Part shown: one piece after another, positions 34,806 through 45,579 of the stretch
How the letters are laid out: the number at the start of each line of letters is the position of its first letter
Numbering within the stretch: position 1 is the first letter of the stretch
Assembly (NCBI GenBank): GCA_964036195.1
Contig: OZ038453.1
Span: 8,571,469 to 8,635,468 of the forward strand
DNA: 64,000 nucleotides
Origin: Sphaerolaimus hirsutus
Taxonomy: Eukaryota > Nematoda > Chromadorea > Monhysterida > Sphaerolaimidae
Direction: 5' to 3'
Program-made: the position numbers and the translations under genes
Notes under the pieces: model-generated
The model's input: the letters and a program-made list of their open reading frames with translations, nothing else
What the model was told of the DNA's origin: nothing
Database searches by the model: none

Positions 34806-35756
34806 TTAATGTGTGTGTGTGCCATGCATGACACAAAATTTCTGTGCATTTGGTGCATGCACTTTCACTCGCTTCTCAGAGAATTCCAGCCTTTCAGCAT
34901 TTTCAACCAGCTCCTTGAATGTCATGAGCTCATAAGTTGGCAATGCATACAGTGCATTTTGCAGTGTCTGATTCTGCAAGCCAGACATGAAATAGTGCTT
35001 CAACTGCACTTTGAGAGCTGCCGGAACTATGTTTGGCATGGCTTTTTGCACCAAGCTCTCAATCAACAAGCCAAAATCCTTGACTTGTTCCTTAGCTGAT
35101 TGTTTTGTGGTGATCAGCTTGTTCATTGCGTTTTGAGCAGAAAAATGGTCACCATATTGTGACTCCAAAAATGCACAGACCTGTTCAAAGTTCATTCTGT
35201 CCTCATGTGACAGGTGCTCAAATTGGCGCAGAGCTCTGCCACTCAGGCATTTGCGCACATGGATCACTGCAAACTCATCTGGCACTTCAGTGAGTTTGAT
35301 CCGGGCCTTCAAATCGCCCATCCACAATTCAAAGTTCAGTGGATTTTCACCATCAAAGGTGGAAAATTTGTCATTTAACAGGGGCGTCTACAGTCACCAC
35401 TGTTCTGATGTGTACCTTGCATCACTGGTCAAATCATGCACAGCATTTGGTGCAGTTTCAGTGTGCTTGATGGACAACTTTTCTGAAAACATTTCCATCA
35501 TTTTGTTCTGCTGTTTCAGCATTTTATCCATGGCAGTTGTCTGTTTATCTGCCATGCACTCTTGCTGTTTCATCATGCTTTGCATGAATGTGCACAGGTG
35601 CTTGACCATATCACCTTGGTCATTTTTGCTCTCAGCAGCACTTGCTGCTGGTGCCTCAGCACTTTGCCTTGTGGCACTGCTTTCTGTGGCACTATCACTC
35701 ATTTGTGAGCGAGTGTGATATGCAGGGCCTTCATTGGCTCCCTGTTCATTGGCCAT
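34806..35756 (-). pseudogene. gag: Gypsy gag (antisense element)
   Basis: Two frames. 35756-35394 is an S/A/Q-rich N-terminus with a coiled stretch rich in M, Q and K. 35327-34806 is the capsid-type region with GRALRQFEHLSHEDRMNFEQ and FLESQYGDHFSAQ, followed by a helical LVQKAMPNIVP stretch, typical of Gypsy gag. They are separated by a break near 35394-35330. No terminal poly-A or LTR is associated at this end. Confidence 0.7.
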
Positions 35757-36235
35757 CTTTTAGATGCCAGTTCTGGAGTATAGGATGTGTGTACTGTCAC
35801 CTTTCCAGTGCCTGTGTGGCAGTGTTTGCAGTGACAGCAGACTGTATATGTAGGCAAGCACCACTCTAGGGTGGGCAATCACTCAAAAGTGATAAATAGG
35901 TCCTTTTTTGCAATTCACTGCCTTGTGGCAGGTTTGAGCGTGTGCCTAAGGCAGACCTCAAAAGAAAGCAAAGGTGTGAGTCCGGACATTGGAGTCCACC
36001 TTGCTATACATGCAGGCCCAGTGGGCTTTGACTGTGTCACTTTGTGACTTTGACACATATATTAGGTGTACAACTAACTAGTACACACTAATAATAACAG
36101 TCTTACAGGCTCTCAATGCCTGCTGCATACTGGTCCAGTTGTTGATGCCAACAGGTTTCAAAGGTTTCAACTGCTGCTCACTGGCCAGGAGGGTCCACTG
36201 CTCGGCGTGGTCGCGGCACCAGTTGGTGAAGCTGG

Positions 36236-36410
36236 TTGGTGGTTGCTGGTTCATTGGATTGGGTGCTGTCTGCTGGCCTGGTGGGGCTCAGCTGTCAACT
36301 ATTTAAACAATGAAATGGGAAAGAGGATCACACACGTATCACTAGATGAACTTTTTGTTAATTCACAGTTGTATGCCTAGGATGACTTTTATCACTAGAA
36401 GTCACTGTTA
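36236..36410. other. Short stretch between antisense Gypsy and right direct repeat
   Basis: Contains two TCTAGTGAT-type words in inverted orientation but no gene. May be remnants of the antisense Gypsy LTR. Confidence 0.3.
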
Positions 36411-37201
36411 ACTCTAATTTTTGCCGCAATTACTCCCCAGTTTTGCAAATTACCATTTTTGCTGCCTAGGATAGGTAGAATTCATTTCCCACCACTAGTT
36501 CTTCTTATTTAAGAAAACATTCGCTAGTAGCTCAGTTTTATTTTCACAACTGCCTAGTAAAGTTTGCCTAGTACTATGCCTAGTAAAGTTTATCTAAACT
36601 ACCGATCAAAATACCATTTATTGCTTGCACTAATGTGCCTAGGTTTGAGTGTAAATAACATTTAGAGACATTTGCATTTGCGGTACGGCAATTTCCATCT
36701 GCATTCAGCTCTTCATTCTCTATAATTGGCTGGCTTCCAAATATTGGAACTTCTTGCCGTGTCCCACTGCGCCATTCGAATAAGAACCGCGCAGCATAAT
36801 TTTACTGCAATAAGTACCGATTTTTACCGAATTAATCACAGCATAAGCGTTTTAAGTAGAAGCAATCAATTAAGCACTTAATCAACTAAATAGTGCAAGG
36901 CTATCTCCTTGCTGGCAAGCGCACCCACCCAACTAAATTTTCCCTACCTATTTACATCCTAATTAGAGTACCTGTCACCGTGTAATTAATTACAAAGTTC
37001 GATAGCGACCGCCCGACATTTTACAACGTAAATAGTGTAGCTGAGTACAGGTGACCCACGTTTGTGCACTGGCATAAACAAGCTGAAAAAGTGTCCGGAA
37101 TTCCTTTGCAACCAAAAACCGATTGTCTTTTAGAAAACTCATGTCAAAATTCCTTTTAACACCACTGGCAAAGGAAACCACCATCCACACAATTCAGTAC
37201 A
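36411..37201 (+). repeat. Long direct repeat, right copy (putative 3' LTR)
   Basis: The partner of 9453-10241 in the same orientation, ending at the same base (ATTCAGTACA). It begins TAACTCTAATTTTTGCCGC, with TGT just before, so the ends could be read as TG...CA. No polypurine tract lies upstream because antisense Gypsy sequence occupies that position. Downstream (37202 on) the two repeats diverge completely. Confidence 0.6.
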
Positions 37202-37509
37202 GTACTAAAAATTTTGGCCAAGGTATTTTTAATAAATAATATGGTTTCAATGGTTGTGTTTTTTTTCAAGTTAAACATTGTTTTATTAATAAAAACCTTT
37301 CCCAAAAAGCCCCGGGCCATCCCTAACTCCCGTGTTGCAGAAACAAAAAAATGTTTTCACACAATCTCAGAGTACTCGAGTGGATGCTTTGCGACTGCCA
37401 TAATTACTAGGAGTGGACAAACTATGGATTGTCTTGGGCCGTGCGGTGTTTTTTGCAGCATTACCTGCATTGACCCAGGTAGAGAATTAAAAAACAACAT
37501 TTTAAGTTA
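37202..37509. other. No clear feature; possible tiny exon near 37455
   Basis: TTTTTTGCAG precedes CATTACCTGCATTGACCCAG and GTAGAG, a formally possible 20-bp exon, with CLGPCGVFC readable upstream. Too little to call. Confidence 0.15.
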
Positions 37510-37880
37510 AGTGAGAAGTAAATGTTGAAAGAAAAGTTGATTTATAAGTTAGAAGTGCAATGACAGATAAAAAATGAAAGATAAGTAAACTTTTAAGATA
37601 AGTATAAGTGAGAAGTGAAATGTTCTAAAAAATGGCAAGTGACAGGAAAATGCCAAAAACGCTTTTGATTTTTGACGTTTCACTTCTGACTTATAAATTT
37701 ACCTCTCTTCAAATTTTTGCATTTCTCACTTAAAAATTTACTTTTCTTTTATCTACTTTACTTCTCACTTATAAATTTACTTTTTTTTCTACTTTTACTT
37801 GCCATTTCACTCCTCACTCATCTTTAAATTTACTTGTCTTTTAACTTTTAACTTTTCATTTATACATTGGTTTTTTCACT
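37510..37880. repeat. Foldback array of AAGTGAGAAGTAAAT words
   Basis: The left half carries AAGTGAGAAGTGAAAT and AGATAAGTAAA words. The right half carries the complements (ATTTCACTTCTGACTTATAAATTTAC and variants, five or more). Self-complementary, AT-rich and non-coding. Confidence 0.55.
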
Positions 37881-38004
37881 TCTCCAATTGCAGAATTCAC
37901 ATCAAGTGTACTTATTAATATTCATTTTTTATCATATGTAAAGATACACCTAAAATTGTATCCTTATATCCTAAAAAACCTACTGTCCCCAGGGTAGTGA
38001 AGTA

Positions 38005-38340
38005 AAAGCGCCATGGCGCTAGCCCCAAAGCAAAAAGCGCCATGTCGCTTTTGCTATGGCGCCATTGGCGCTTGGCGCTGGACTTATGAAAAGCGCCATG
38101 GCGCTTTTGACGCTTGGCGCTAAAATGCTCTGGCGCCATTGGCGCTTGGCGCTGGACTTATGAAAAGCGCCATGGCGCTTTTGACGCTTGGCGCTACAAT
38201 GCTCTGGCGCCATTGGCGCTTGGCGCTGGACTTATGAAAAGCGCCATGGCGCTTTTGACGCTTGGCGCTATAATGCTATGGCGCCATTGGCTCTTGGCGC
38301 TAGTGTTTTGAAAAGCGCCAAAAAAGCGCCACACAGTTTA
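38005..38340. repeat. GCGCCA element with ~73-bp tandem repeat
   Basis: Family G words organised as at least three tandem units of about 71-74 bp, each containing GGACTTATGAAAAGCGCC and TTTTGACGCTTGGCGCTA (unit starts near 38083, 38154 and 38227). Frames on both strands stay open only because of the repeat. Confidence 0.75.
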
Positions 38341-38824
38341 AAATTCACAGCAACAATTGATGCAAAAATATGTGTAAATTGCAAAAATAAAAATGAAATA
38401 AACACCCCAAATTTTGTAATATTTATCTTAATAGCTTTTCGCCACTATCACCCGAATGCCCCTCCCCCAATTGCTACAATATCTACATATCTGGAGTAAA
38501 CTGGCACTTTTTCAACAAAAACTTTTCCTGTAAAAATCGCTAATTTTTGCACTGTAAGGCAATTACTTTAAGGCTGATAAATTTATAATCTCATATTTAC
38601 TGTTGTAATATCATATCTCACACGAAGAGTTTCATTATTTTATCTAATAACTGCAGGCTCCAACTTACAGAAGAAGCAACATTTTGGCTGATTGATGCTA
38701 AAAGAATTATAGATGATGATATCTGATTTTAACTAAACTTATCCCAGTGCTCTAAAAAGCTTTACCTCGCTGCAAATGAAAAAAAATAGAACTGAACGCA
38801 AAGCGTTTCATAACCACCGCTGCA
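38341..38824. other. No recognisable feature
   Basis: AT-rich, no credible ORF and no repeat matched within the window. Confidence 0.35.
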
Positions 38825-39278
38825 TACCGTATTTCCTCGAAATACCCCCCCCTCGAAATATCCCCCCCCCCTCTCGAGACCACTATGAAACAATCACCCC
38901 CCCCCCTCGAAATATCCCCCCCCCCTCTCGAGACCACAATGAAACAATCACCCCCCCCCCTCGAAATACCCCCCCCCAGATTGAGTGTAAAGAGAACGTA
39001 CATGACAAATACTGCAGTTTGTGTTCTGCGTAGTGCAGAACACACGTGAAAACAATGTCGTAATCACGTTAGAACAGTGTTTATACCATCTACGTACTAA
39101 GTCTACAGGAGTCTATACATGTCAGTTATTGATGCATTTTTCTACCCCAGTGTACATCACAAACGACGATTTTGTACTAGGATTTGAAAAAATTTCTGGC
39201 AAAATAATAACCCCCCCCCCCTCTCGGGACCACTATGAAACAATCACCCCCCGGGGGGTATTTCGAGGAAATACGGTA
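38825..39278. mobile_element. Family A MITE, full copy
   Basis: Runs from TACCGTATTTCCTCGAA to GAGGAAATACGGTA, 454 bp. Its left part contains a short internal tandem (CTCTCGAGACCACnATGAAAC twice). The core matches 6014-6401. Confidence 0.85.
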
Positions 39279-39296
39279 TACAAACTGTGAAGTTAT

Positions 39297-39505
39297 TTTG
39301 GCGCTGGCGCTTTTGGCGCTTGGCGCCATTGTCCTCTGGCGCCATTGGCGCTTAACCCCGGGGTTCTGAAAAAGCGCCATGGCGCTTTTGGCGTTTGGCG
39401 CCATTTTGCTGTGGCGCCATTGGCGCTTGGCCCTGGCTTTGGAAAAGCGCCATGGCGCTTTTGGCGCTTGGCGCTAAAGTCCTGGCGCTTTTTACATCAC
39501 TATCC
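39297..39505. repeat. GCGCCA element (family G), right end TACATCACTA
   Basis: GGCGCTTGGCGCCA words ending in TTTTTACATCACTATC, combining the family G core with the CATCACTA terminus. Confidence 0.7.
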
Positions 39506-39925
39506 CAGGGAATTATAACCTTTGTCAGAATTTTTTATCAGGTGTACTTGACAGACCGTAAAGTATGCACTTAAAATTACTTATGTCTTAGTCGATAACG
39601 TGCGAGCAGGATACTTATGTACGCACTTTCACAAAAAGACAAATTAAAAAAAAAAGAAAAAGGTGGAGTCGCGCCAACCGCCACAATCGACGAATGTTTT
39701 TCACAGAAACATTGTTGTTTTTGCTGGAACAATTTATATTTTATTAAAGATGACGTCATGATGGGGCTGTTTCCTTCAGAAAAATGCACAGCATCCGTAG
39801 TATAGCAGCACGCATAGCCGTGGAGTGCGAGTTTACCCTATTTCTTCTAATAGAATGGCAGGTCTACAATAGAAGGGCATCTTCAATAGAGGGTGCATTT
39901 TTTCGAATTTATTGGGGCCACGAAA

Positions 39926-40140
39926 TACCATATTTCCTCGAATTACCCCCTCAAAATACCCCCCAAAATGGGCACTATGAATAAATAAACCCCCCTAACA
40001 TACCCCCCCCCCCCCCCAAATTTATTGAGTGTAAAGAGAACGTCAATGACAAAGGCTGCTGTTTATGACCGTGGCAATACATAACACACGTTTAAAACAA
40101 TGATTGTGTTACGTTAGTATGCTTTATACCATATTTCCTC
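39926..40140. mobile_element. Family A MITE (outer copy, left part)
   Basis: Starts TACCATATTTCCTCGAATT and follows the family order to TTTATACCA, where a second copy begins at 40141. Its continuation (CATACTTATATAAGGCTGTG, TGGTTTTTGTTACATTTTT) resumes after 40546, matching the order in the copy at 43056. So this copy was split by a later insertion. Confidence 0.65.
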
Positions 40141-40546
40141 TACCGTATTTCCTCGAAATACCCCCCGGGGGGTGATTGTTTCATAGTGCTCCCGAGAGGG
40201 GGGTTAAACGAGGGGGTATTTCGAGGGGGGTTATTATTTCACAGGAATTTTTTTGAAATCCTAGTACAAAATCGTGGTTTGTGATGTGTGCTGGGGTAGA
40301 AAAATGCATCAATAACTGACATGTATCAACTCCTGTATACTAATATTAGTACGTAGATGGTATAAACACTGTTCTAACGTGATTTGTCATGTACGTTCTC
40401 TTTACACTCAATCTGGGGGGGGGGGTATTTAGAGGGGGGGGGGGGTGATTGTTTCATAGTGGTCTCGAGAGGGGGGGGGGGGTCAAACGAGGGGGGGGGG
40501 GGGGGTATTTCAAGGGGGGGGGGGGGTATTTCGAGGAAATACGGTA
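40141..40546. mobile_element. Family A MITE nested in another family A copy
   Basis: A complete copy, TACCGTATTTCCTCGAA to GAGGAAATACGGTA, in the opposite internal orientation to 6014-6401, with G runs of up to 13 bases. Confidence 0.8.
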
Positions 40547-40619
40547 CATACTTATATAAGGCTGTGCCTCTTATACATGATGGTTTTTGTTACATTTTTC
40601 TACGTCTGCATACGTTATT

Positions 40620-40780
40620 AGCAAAGTGGTTAAAAGGTACGTACGTTTACTCGAAAAATACGTGTATTTACACGCGTACGCGGTAAATACATTTACATAT
40701 ACTTTTTTAAATACCGTACGCACCCGTACGCGTACATTTTCAAAGCATACGCATACGGAAAATGTATCTCAGAATTCTAG
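40620..40780. repeat. Array of GTACGCGTACGTTTAC words
   Basis: TACGTACGTTTAC, ACACGCGTACGCGGTAAATAC and CCCGTACGCGTACATTT words in mirror arrangement; a simple-repeat-core element without clear ends. Confidence 0.45.
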
Positions 40781-41143
40781 TGATTTACCTTGGTTTGGAT
40801 GAATTAGTGTTGTATTTTTGTTGTTACTATTCTTGCTATTTTTATATCCTAGAACAAAGAGACCCTGAAAACTATGTTATCTATCATTTTCTTCAACAAA
40901 ATCATACGTTGTGCTGTACACGTATGAAAAGTGCCCACTTGACACCCACCTGAAAAAGTATTGACGCCTCACAAAAGGTGTAGCGTCAGGAATGACGAAA
41001 AGTAGTCGTTTCTAGACTCGCAAGAAAAGTACCCAAATTACGCGTACGTACGAGTAAAAAAAAATACTTTACATTTACATATACTTTTAAAAAGTTCAGT
41101 AATTCTAACAACTCTGGTTATTAGTACTGGGACTTCAAAAAAA

Positions 41144-41245
41144 GTATGGCGAAATAATAACCCCCCCCTCCTCGATTGACCCCCCCCCCAAATTCTCACT
41201 CTGAAAAAATAAACCCCCTGGGGGTAATTCAAAAAAAATACAGTA
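41144..41245. repeat. Family A fragment
   Basis: GGCGAAATAATAACCCCCCC to CTGGGGGTAATTC with an altered end (ATACAGTA). It directly follows a CAACTCTG end fragment at 41037-41117. Confidence 0.55.
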
Positions 41246-41554
41246 AATAGAAGGCAGTCTCCTATAGAAGGTACTGAAAGTGCCGGAATTATTGCGCCAA
41301 ATGCATAAAAAAATATCAGCGGACGCTGTGATTTAGTGGTTTTGGTCCATTAATTTTGTGCTATTTTGGTATAAAATGTTGAATGAACTCATGTATTGAC
41401 ATTCTATGAACAGTCTGTGACGTAACACTTTGAAAAACCTTGGCCGAACTGATTGGCTGATAAGTAGAAGAAAAAAATTGAAGGGCGGTCTCCAATAAAA
41501 GGGCAGGTGAAAAAGTTAACGAAAGAAATAGGAGGGCATCTCCGATAGAAGCGC

Positions 41555-42191
41555 TGGGGCCAGATTTAATTCTCCCTACAGATTTGTAGGGTAGGGCGTA
41601 CGCCCAACAGATTTTTAAAAGTTTAGCCGCATCGACGCACATGCACCGAGAGCAAGGCGGTTCGTAAAATATACGAAACCATCCCATAAGGTTGCCGATA
41701 TTGCAATATGACGTATATCACTTCGATATTGGCACGGAAATCATGATTTCGTCATTTCTTGGCCGTCGGCCAATTCGTTTTTTATTTTATTTTGTCGGGC
41801 GGGTTACTTGCAAAAGTCGCGCTTTTGTGTAGTCAGGTGGTCACTTTTTTAGTGTTCACTGTCTGCAACCGAAACCATGAGGGCAGCGACAAGAAAGAAA
41901 TGCATGCGTGAGCGTACAAAAGCGCGACTTATGCGGGTTACCCACCCGACAAAAAAACAACAAACGAATTGGCAGACAGCCAAGAAATGACGAAATCGTG
42001 ATTTCCGGGCCAAAATCGAAGCGATATACCTATATCATATTGCAATATCGGCAACCTTATGGCATAGTTTCGTATATTTTACAAACCGTCTTGCTCTCGG
42101 TGCATGTGCGTCGATGCGGCTGAACTTTAAAAAATCTATCGGGCGTACGCCCTACCCTACAAATCTGTAGAGAGTATTAAATCTGGCCCCA
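41555..42191. mobile_element. Foldback element, CTGGGGCCAGATTTAAT ends (copy 2)
   Basis: A 637-bp near-palindrome. Both arms carry ATTTGTAGGGTAGGGCGTACG, GACGCACATGCACCGAGAGC, GGAAATCnnGATTTCGTC and AAAGCGCGAC blocks in mirror order. The centre is near 41870. A fuller copy than 798-1302. No coding capacity. Confidence 0.8.
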
Positions 42192-42244
42192 GGTAAAAAA
42201 GTTGATGAGAAAAACAGAAGGGTGCCCTTCTATTAGAAGAAATG

Positions 42245-42459
42245 CCATATTACCTCGAATTATCCCCCTCCCCTTCCATTAACCCCCCTCGAATTAACCC
42301 CCGCTCAAAATGGGCTGGAGAAATAATAAATCCCCCCTCGAAATACCCCCCCTGAATGATGTACATCATGTATGCAATGTATTTTTTACTGCGTATTAGC
42401 ATTGCACATTGCATTGCACAGATGTGTACCTATCTACGTTTTTATGTCCAAATACATAT
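42245..42459. mobile_element. Family A relative, left half (split by an 11-kb insertion)
   Basis: Starts CATATTACCTCGAATTATC and contains AAAATGGGCTGGAGAAATAA and the GATGTACATCATGTATGCAA block, as in the intact relative at 58494-58965. It breaks after TTTTTATGTCCAAATACATAT, exactly where the intact copy continues TATATCCTGTTTGGACACAT. The right half is at 53629-53987. Confidence 0.8.
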
Positions 42460-42746
42460 GAGGCGTCCAATTCTAAAAGTCGACAAGTCCAAAATATGAA
42501 AATTTCAAGTTAGGCCCAGAAACGTCATCTGGGGCTACTTCCGCACATTTTTCATCATTTTCCATAAATTTTTTGACCTCACATGCCCATATGACATAGT
42601 GCCAAATTTGACATTTTTGGGGAAAAATGCAAAAAAAATTGGGCAAGAAGTCGACAACTCCACTTAGTTTTGGGCTAAAAGTCGACAAGTCCATCCAAGC
42701 GCATCCTTTTTTATGTGAAAAAAACGCAAGAAATGTGATAAGTCAA

Positions 42747-43890
42747 TAACGATGGCCAAAAAAGATTCGAAAATTCGAAAAAAATTTCGGAATTTTCAAA
42801 TTTTTATTTCACCCCTAGAAAAAACACTTAAAAATCGATTTATTTTTCAAAAAATTCGAAAATTCGAAAATTCAAAAATTCGAAAATAGTTTTCGAATTT
42901 TTCAGGCAATTCAAGGCAACAAAACGCATTCTTAAGTTCAACGTGCTAAATAAAGCGACAATTGATATGCGGCGCGTATGAAAAAGCGAAACGTAACAAA
43001 AAACATTGAAATGACATCCGCGGCGGAAGAGGCGGACTTCGACACATCCGTTTTATACCGTATTTCCTTGAAATATCCTCCCCCCTCAAAATACCCCCCT
43101 CAATATTTGCCCTATGAATTTATAACCCCCCCCCCTCCCCTTGAAATACCGCCCCCAAATTTGGTGTATAGAGAACGTTTGTGCGGTTTGTTATCTGGGA
43201 AACACGTTAAAAACAATGACTGTGTTGCGGTAGAACAGGGTTTGTACCGTCTACGTACTTATATAAGTCTATAGAGTCTTATAAATGGCGGTTTTTGTTG
43301 CATTTTTTACATCTGTGTTACTTACAAAAAAACAATTTAGCAGTGGGATTTCTAAAAATTTCTGGCAAAGTAATAGACCCCCAGGGGGGGGGGGGTTAAT
43401 TCAAGGAAATACGGTATTTGATGCCAATATTTTATTTCATGCCAATATTCTATTTGATGCCAATATTTTATTTGACACCGATTTTCAATTGTTGTTTTTA
43501 TTGCCTTTGCTGCGTTGGTGAATTAAATGTGCCAATGTGTGAATTAAATGAAGAAGTTGGACACTGGTCCGTATAACTCCTTCCACCATTTTTAATGCTA
43601 AATTATGGTAAAAATAAGGTTGTAAAAACTGAGGAGAATGTGAAAACAGTCCAAATAATGTGTTTAAAGCTTCAGATTCAATATTTTTCCAAAAAAATTC
43701 TAAAATTATTTGAAAAAATTCGAAAACTGGCCAAAAAAATTCGAAAATTGCTAAAAAAGATTCGAAAATTCGAAAATTAAATTCAAAATTCGAAAATTAA
43801 TTTGGGGAAAAATTCGAAAATTCGAAAATTAATTTTAGAAAAAACACTTAAAAATTTAAATACTTTTTTCTTGGGGGTTTGCCATCGTTA
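42747..43890. mobile_element. hAT-like element with TTCGAAAATTCG core
   Basis: Ends TAACGATGGC and GCCATCGTTA, flanked by an exact 8-bp duplication TAAGTCAA (42739-42746, 43891-43898). TTCGAAAATTCGAAAA arrays lie inside both ends (42760-42900 and 43720-43840). A family A MITE (43056-43414) is nested in the middle. No transposase. Confidence 0.85.
43056..43414. mobile_element. Family A MITE nested in hAT-like element
   Basis: TACCGTATTTCCTTGAA to CAAGGAAATACGGTA, 359 bp. Followed by four GATGCCAATATTnTATTT direct repeats (43416-43480). Confidence 0.8.
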
Positions 43891-43935
43891 TAAGTCAACT
43901 ATGGGCACCAAGTTCTAAAAGCCGACAAGTAAACA

Positions 43936-45027
43936 CCTTCCCGGTCACGTCCGGCAGCTATTTTTTGATTGTACTTCTTATATCCTATCCCCAGTTCTAG
44001 GGCGCCCCAGAGGCTGAAACTTGGGGGAGATATTGGCGCAACCCCCCTCTACTTCGCATGAATTGGGGGGGGGGGGGGGTCGCGACGACCCCTCTCAGGG
44101 TGGGTCGCCCTAAGTGCAAATTTTTTGTGGCTTTTTTGGTGTCCCACAGCAGGTCCGGCACCCGCTGATTTCTGAACTGTGGGAGGGGTATAAATCTAAA
44201 AATTTTGGGATGTGTTACCAACACCGCTCCCCTACTATACACTATTCAATAATGTGAGATAAATGTGAAAAATTTCTCAAAAATTCGCTTATTCTCTAAA
44301 AAGCACCACTACCCAATAGATGAATGACAAAAAATTCACTTTTTGGAACTTTTTTATTAGACAGTTGAAGAGCTGGTTTACAATACTTTAAAGGGAAGGG
44401 TTTAATGTTTAAAGTTATGTAAAGAACCATACCTCTAAAGTGCCTGCATTGCAAAATTTACTTGGGCGAATTTTATGACATCATAATGACATCATCGCAG
44501 GAACAAAAATTTACAAAATTTACACTTTGAAATTCCCCCCAAGTAAATTTTGCAATGCAGGCATTTTAGAGGTATGGTTCTTTAGATAACTTTAAATATC
44601 AAACCCTTCCCTTTAAAGTATTGTAAACCAGCTCTTCAAGTGTCTAATCAAAAAGTTCCAAAAAGTGAATTTTTTGTCATCCATTTATTGGGGAGTGGTG
44701 TTTATTAGAGAATAAGCAAATTTTCGAGAAATTTTTCACATTTATCTCACATTATTGAATAGTGTATAGTAGGGGAGTGGTGTTGGTAACACATCCCCAA
44801 AATTTTAGATTTATACCCCTCCCACAGCTCAGAAATCAGCGGGTGCCGGACCTGCTGTGGGACACCAAAAAAGCTAAAAAAAAATTTTTGCACTTAGGGC
44901 GACCCACCCTGAGAGAGGTCGCCGCGACCCCCAAATTCATGCGAAGTAGAGGGGGGTTGCGCCAATATCTCCCCCAATTTTCAGCCTCATTGGTGCCGTA
45001 GAACTGGGGATAGGATATAAGAAGTAA
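43936..45027. mobile_element. Foldback palindrome, left arm, loop and most of right arm
   Basis: A ~1.1-kb inverted repeat. The left arm starts CCTTCCCGGTCACGTCCGGC (43936) and runs ~530 bp; the right arm is its near-perfect mirror. The loop is about 44468-44535. Landmark pairs include CTTCTTATATCCTATCCCC / GGGGATAGGATATAAGAAG and GTCCGGCACCCGCTGAT / ATCAGCGGGTGCCGGAC. The last ~40 bp of the right arm lie beyond the Gypsy element, at 53292-53331, so the Gypsy inserted into this arm. Confidence 0.88.
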
Positions 45028-45442
45028 TGTTGCCCAGGTGCAAGGGCGAGTTTGTATTATTTCACGTCGCGGCGCATCGCATGCGCCGCTCGCTGTAACC
45101 CGCAATATTATTGTTTCGAGTAACATCGAGTAGGAAAGCATCGTGCGTATTTTTCAGTTCAAGTTCTTTACTGTTCCCTCATTTCATTCGGTGTCTCGGT
45201 ACATTCATGAAACTGAGATGAAAACCTTTTGACACTTGTCGCTCGGCAACGGTCAACTGAAAATAACACTCGCATCACACCACAAACGTTCCGCGAACTC
45301 CATCCGATTGCCCCAGCTTCGTGAACTCAACACTTGCCAGTTGAGGGTCACACCGCTGGTCCGCCTTGAACGGTTCTTTGCACACGTTTCTGTACGTCGG
45401 TGGGAAGGCAACCCCCTTTGCGCAACCCCCGTGCATACAACA
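45028..45442 (+). repeat. Gypsy 5' LTR
   Basis: TGTTGCCCAGGTGCAAGGGC to CCCGTGCATACAACA, 415 bp, repeated at 52878-53291. TGGTGATCGTACAG follows immediately and may serve as the PBS. Confidence 0.9.
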
Positions 45443-45579
45443 TGGTGATCGTACAGTAAAATAAAGAGAACTCAAGAACCAATTCGGGTGTCGAGCAGCG
45501 ACCCCCGCAAAACGTCACGCGCAAGAAAATCACCGGCGGCGCACCGGTCACCGCATTGAAGCGGCGTGCAGAAAAGCAC

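Larger units (their letters stand above)
33413..36235 (-). mobile_element. Truncated antisense Ty3/Gypsy element
   Basis: Read on the minus strand: a PBS-like TGGTGCCGCGACCACGCC at ~36220-36203, a leader, gag (35756 downward), zinc knuckle, protease and the first part of RT. It stops inside RT motif A (FFSTMD) at about 33413, where the plus-strand gag-like locus abuts. RT motif C, RNase H, integrase and the 3' LTR are missing. The sequence between the PBS and 36408 may be the remains of its 5' LTR. Confidence 0.75.

Noticed and set aside
9453..37201. The ~790-bp repeats as LTRs of the antisense Gypsy
   Set aside because: In that orientation no PBS follows the repeat (the PBS-like TGGTGCCGCGACC is ~190 bp away), and no remaining pol lies near the left copy. 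The plus-strand reading has a PBS candidate 2 bp from the repeat end. Not fully excluded.
37430..37490. Small Cys-rich exon (CITCIDPG) of the channel gene
   Set aside because: Plausible AG/GT borders only; too short, no phase evidence, far from the other exons.
39577..39805. Overlapping ~60-70 codon ORFs on both strands
   Set aside because: No domain, no splice or promoter context, flanked by repeats; cannot be supported as a gene.
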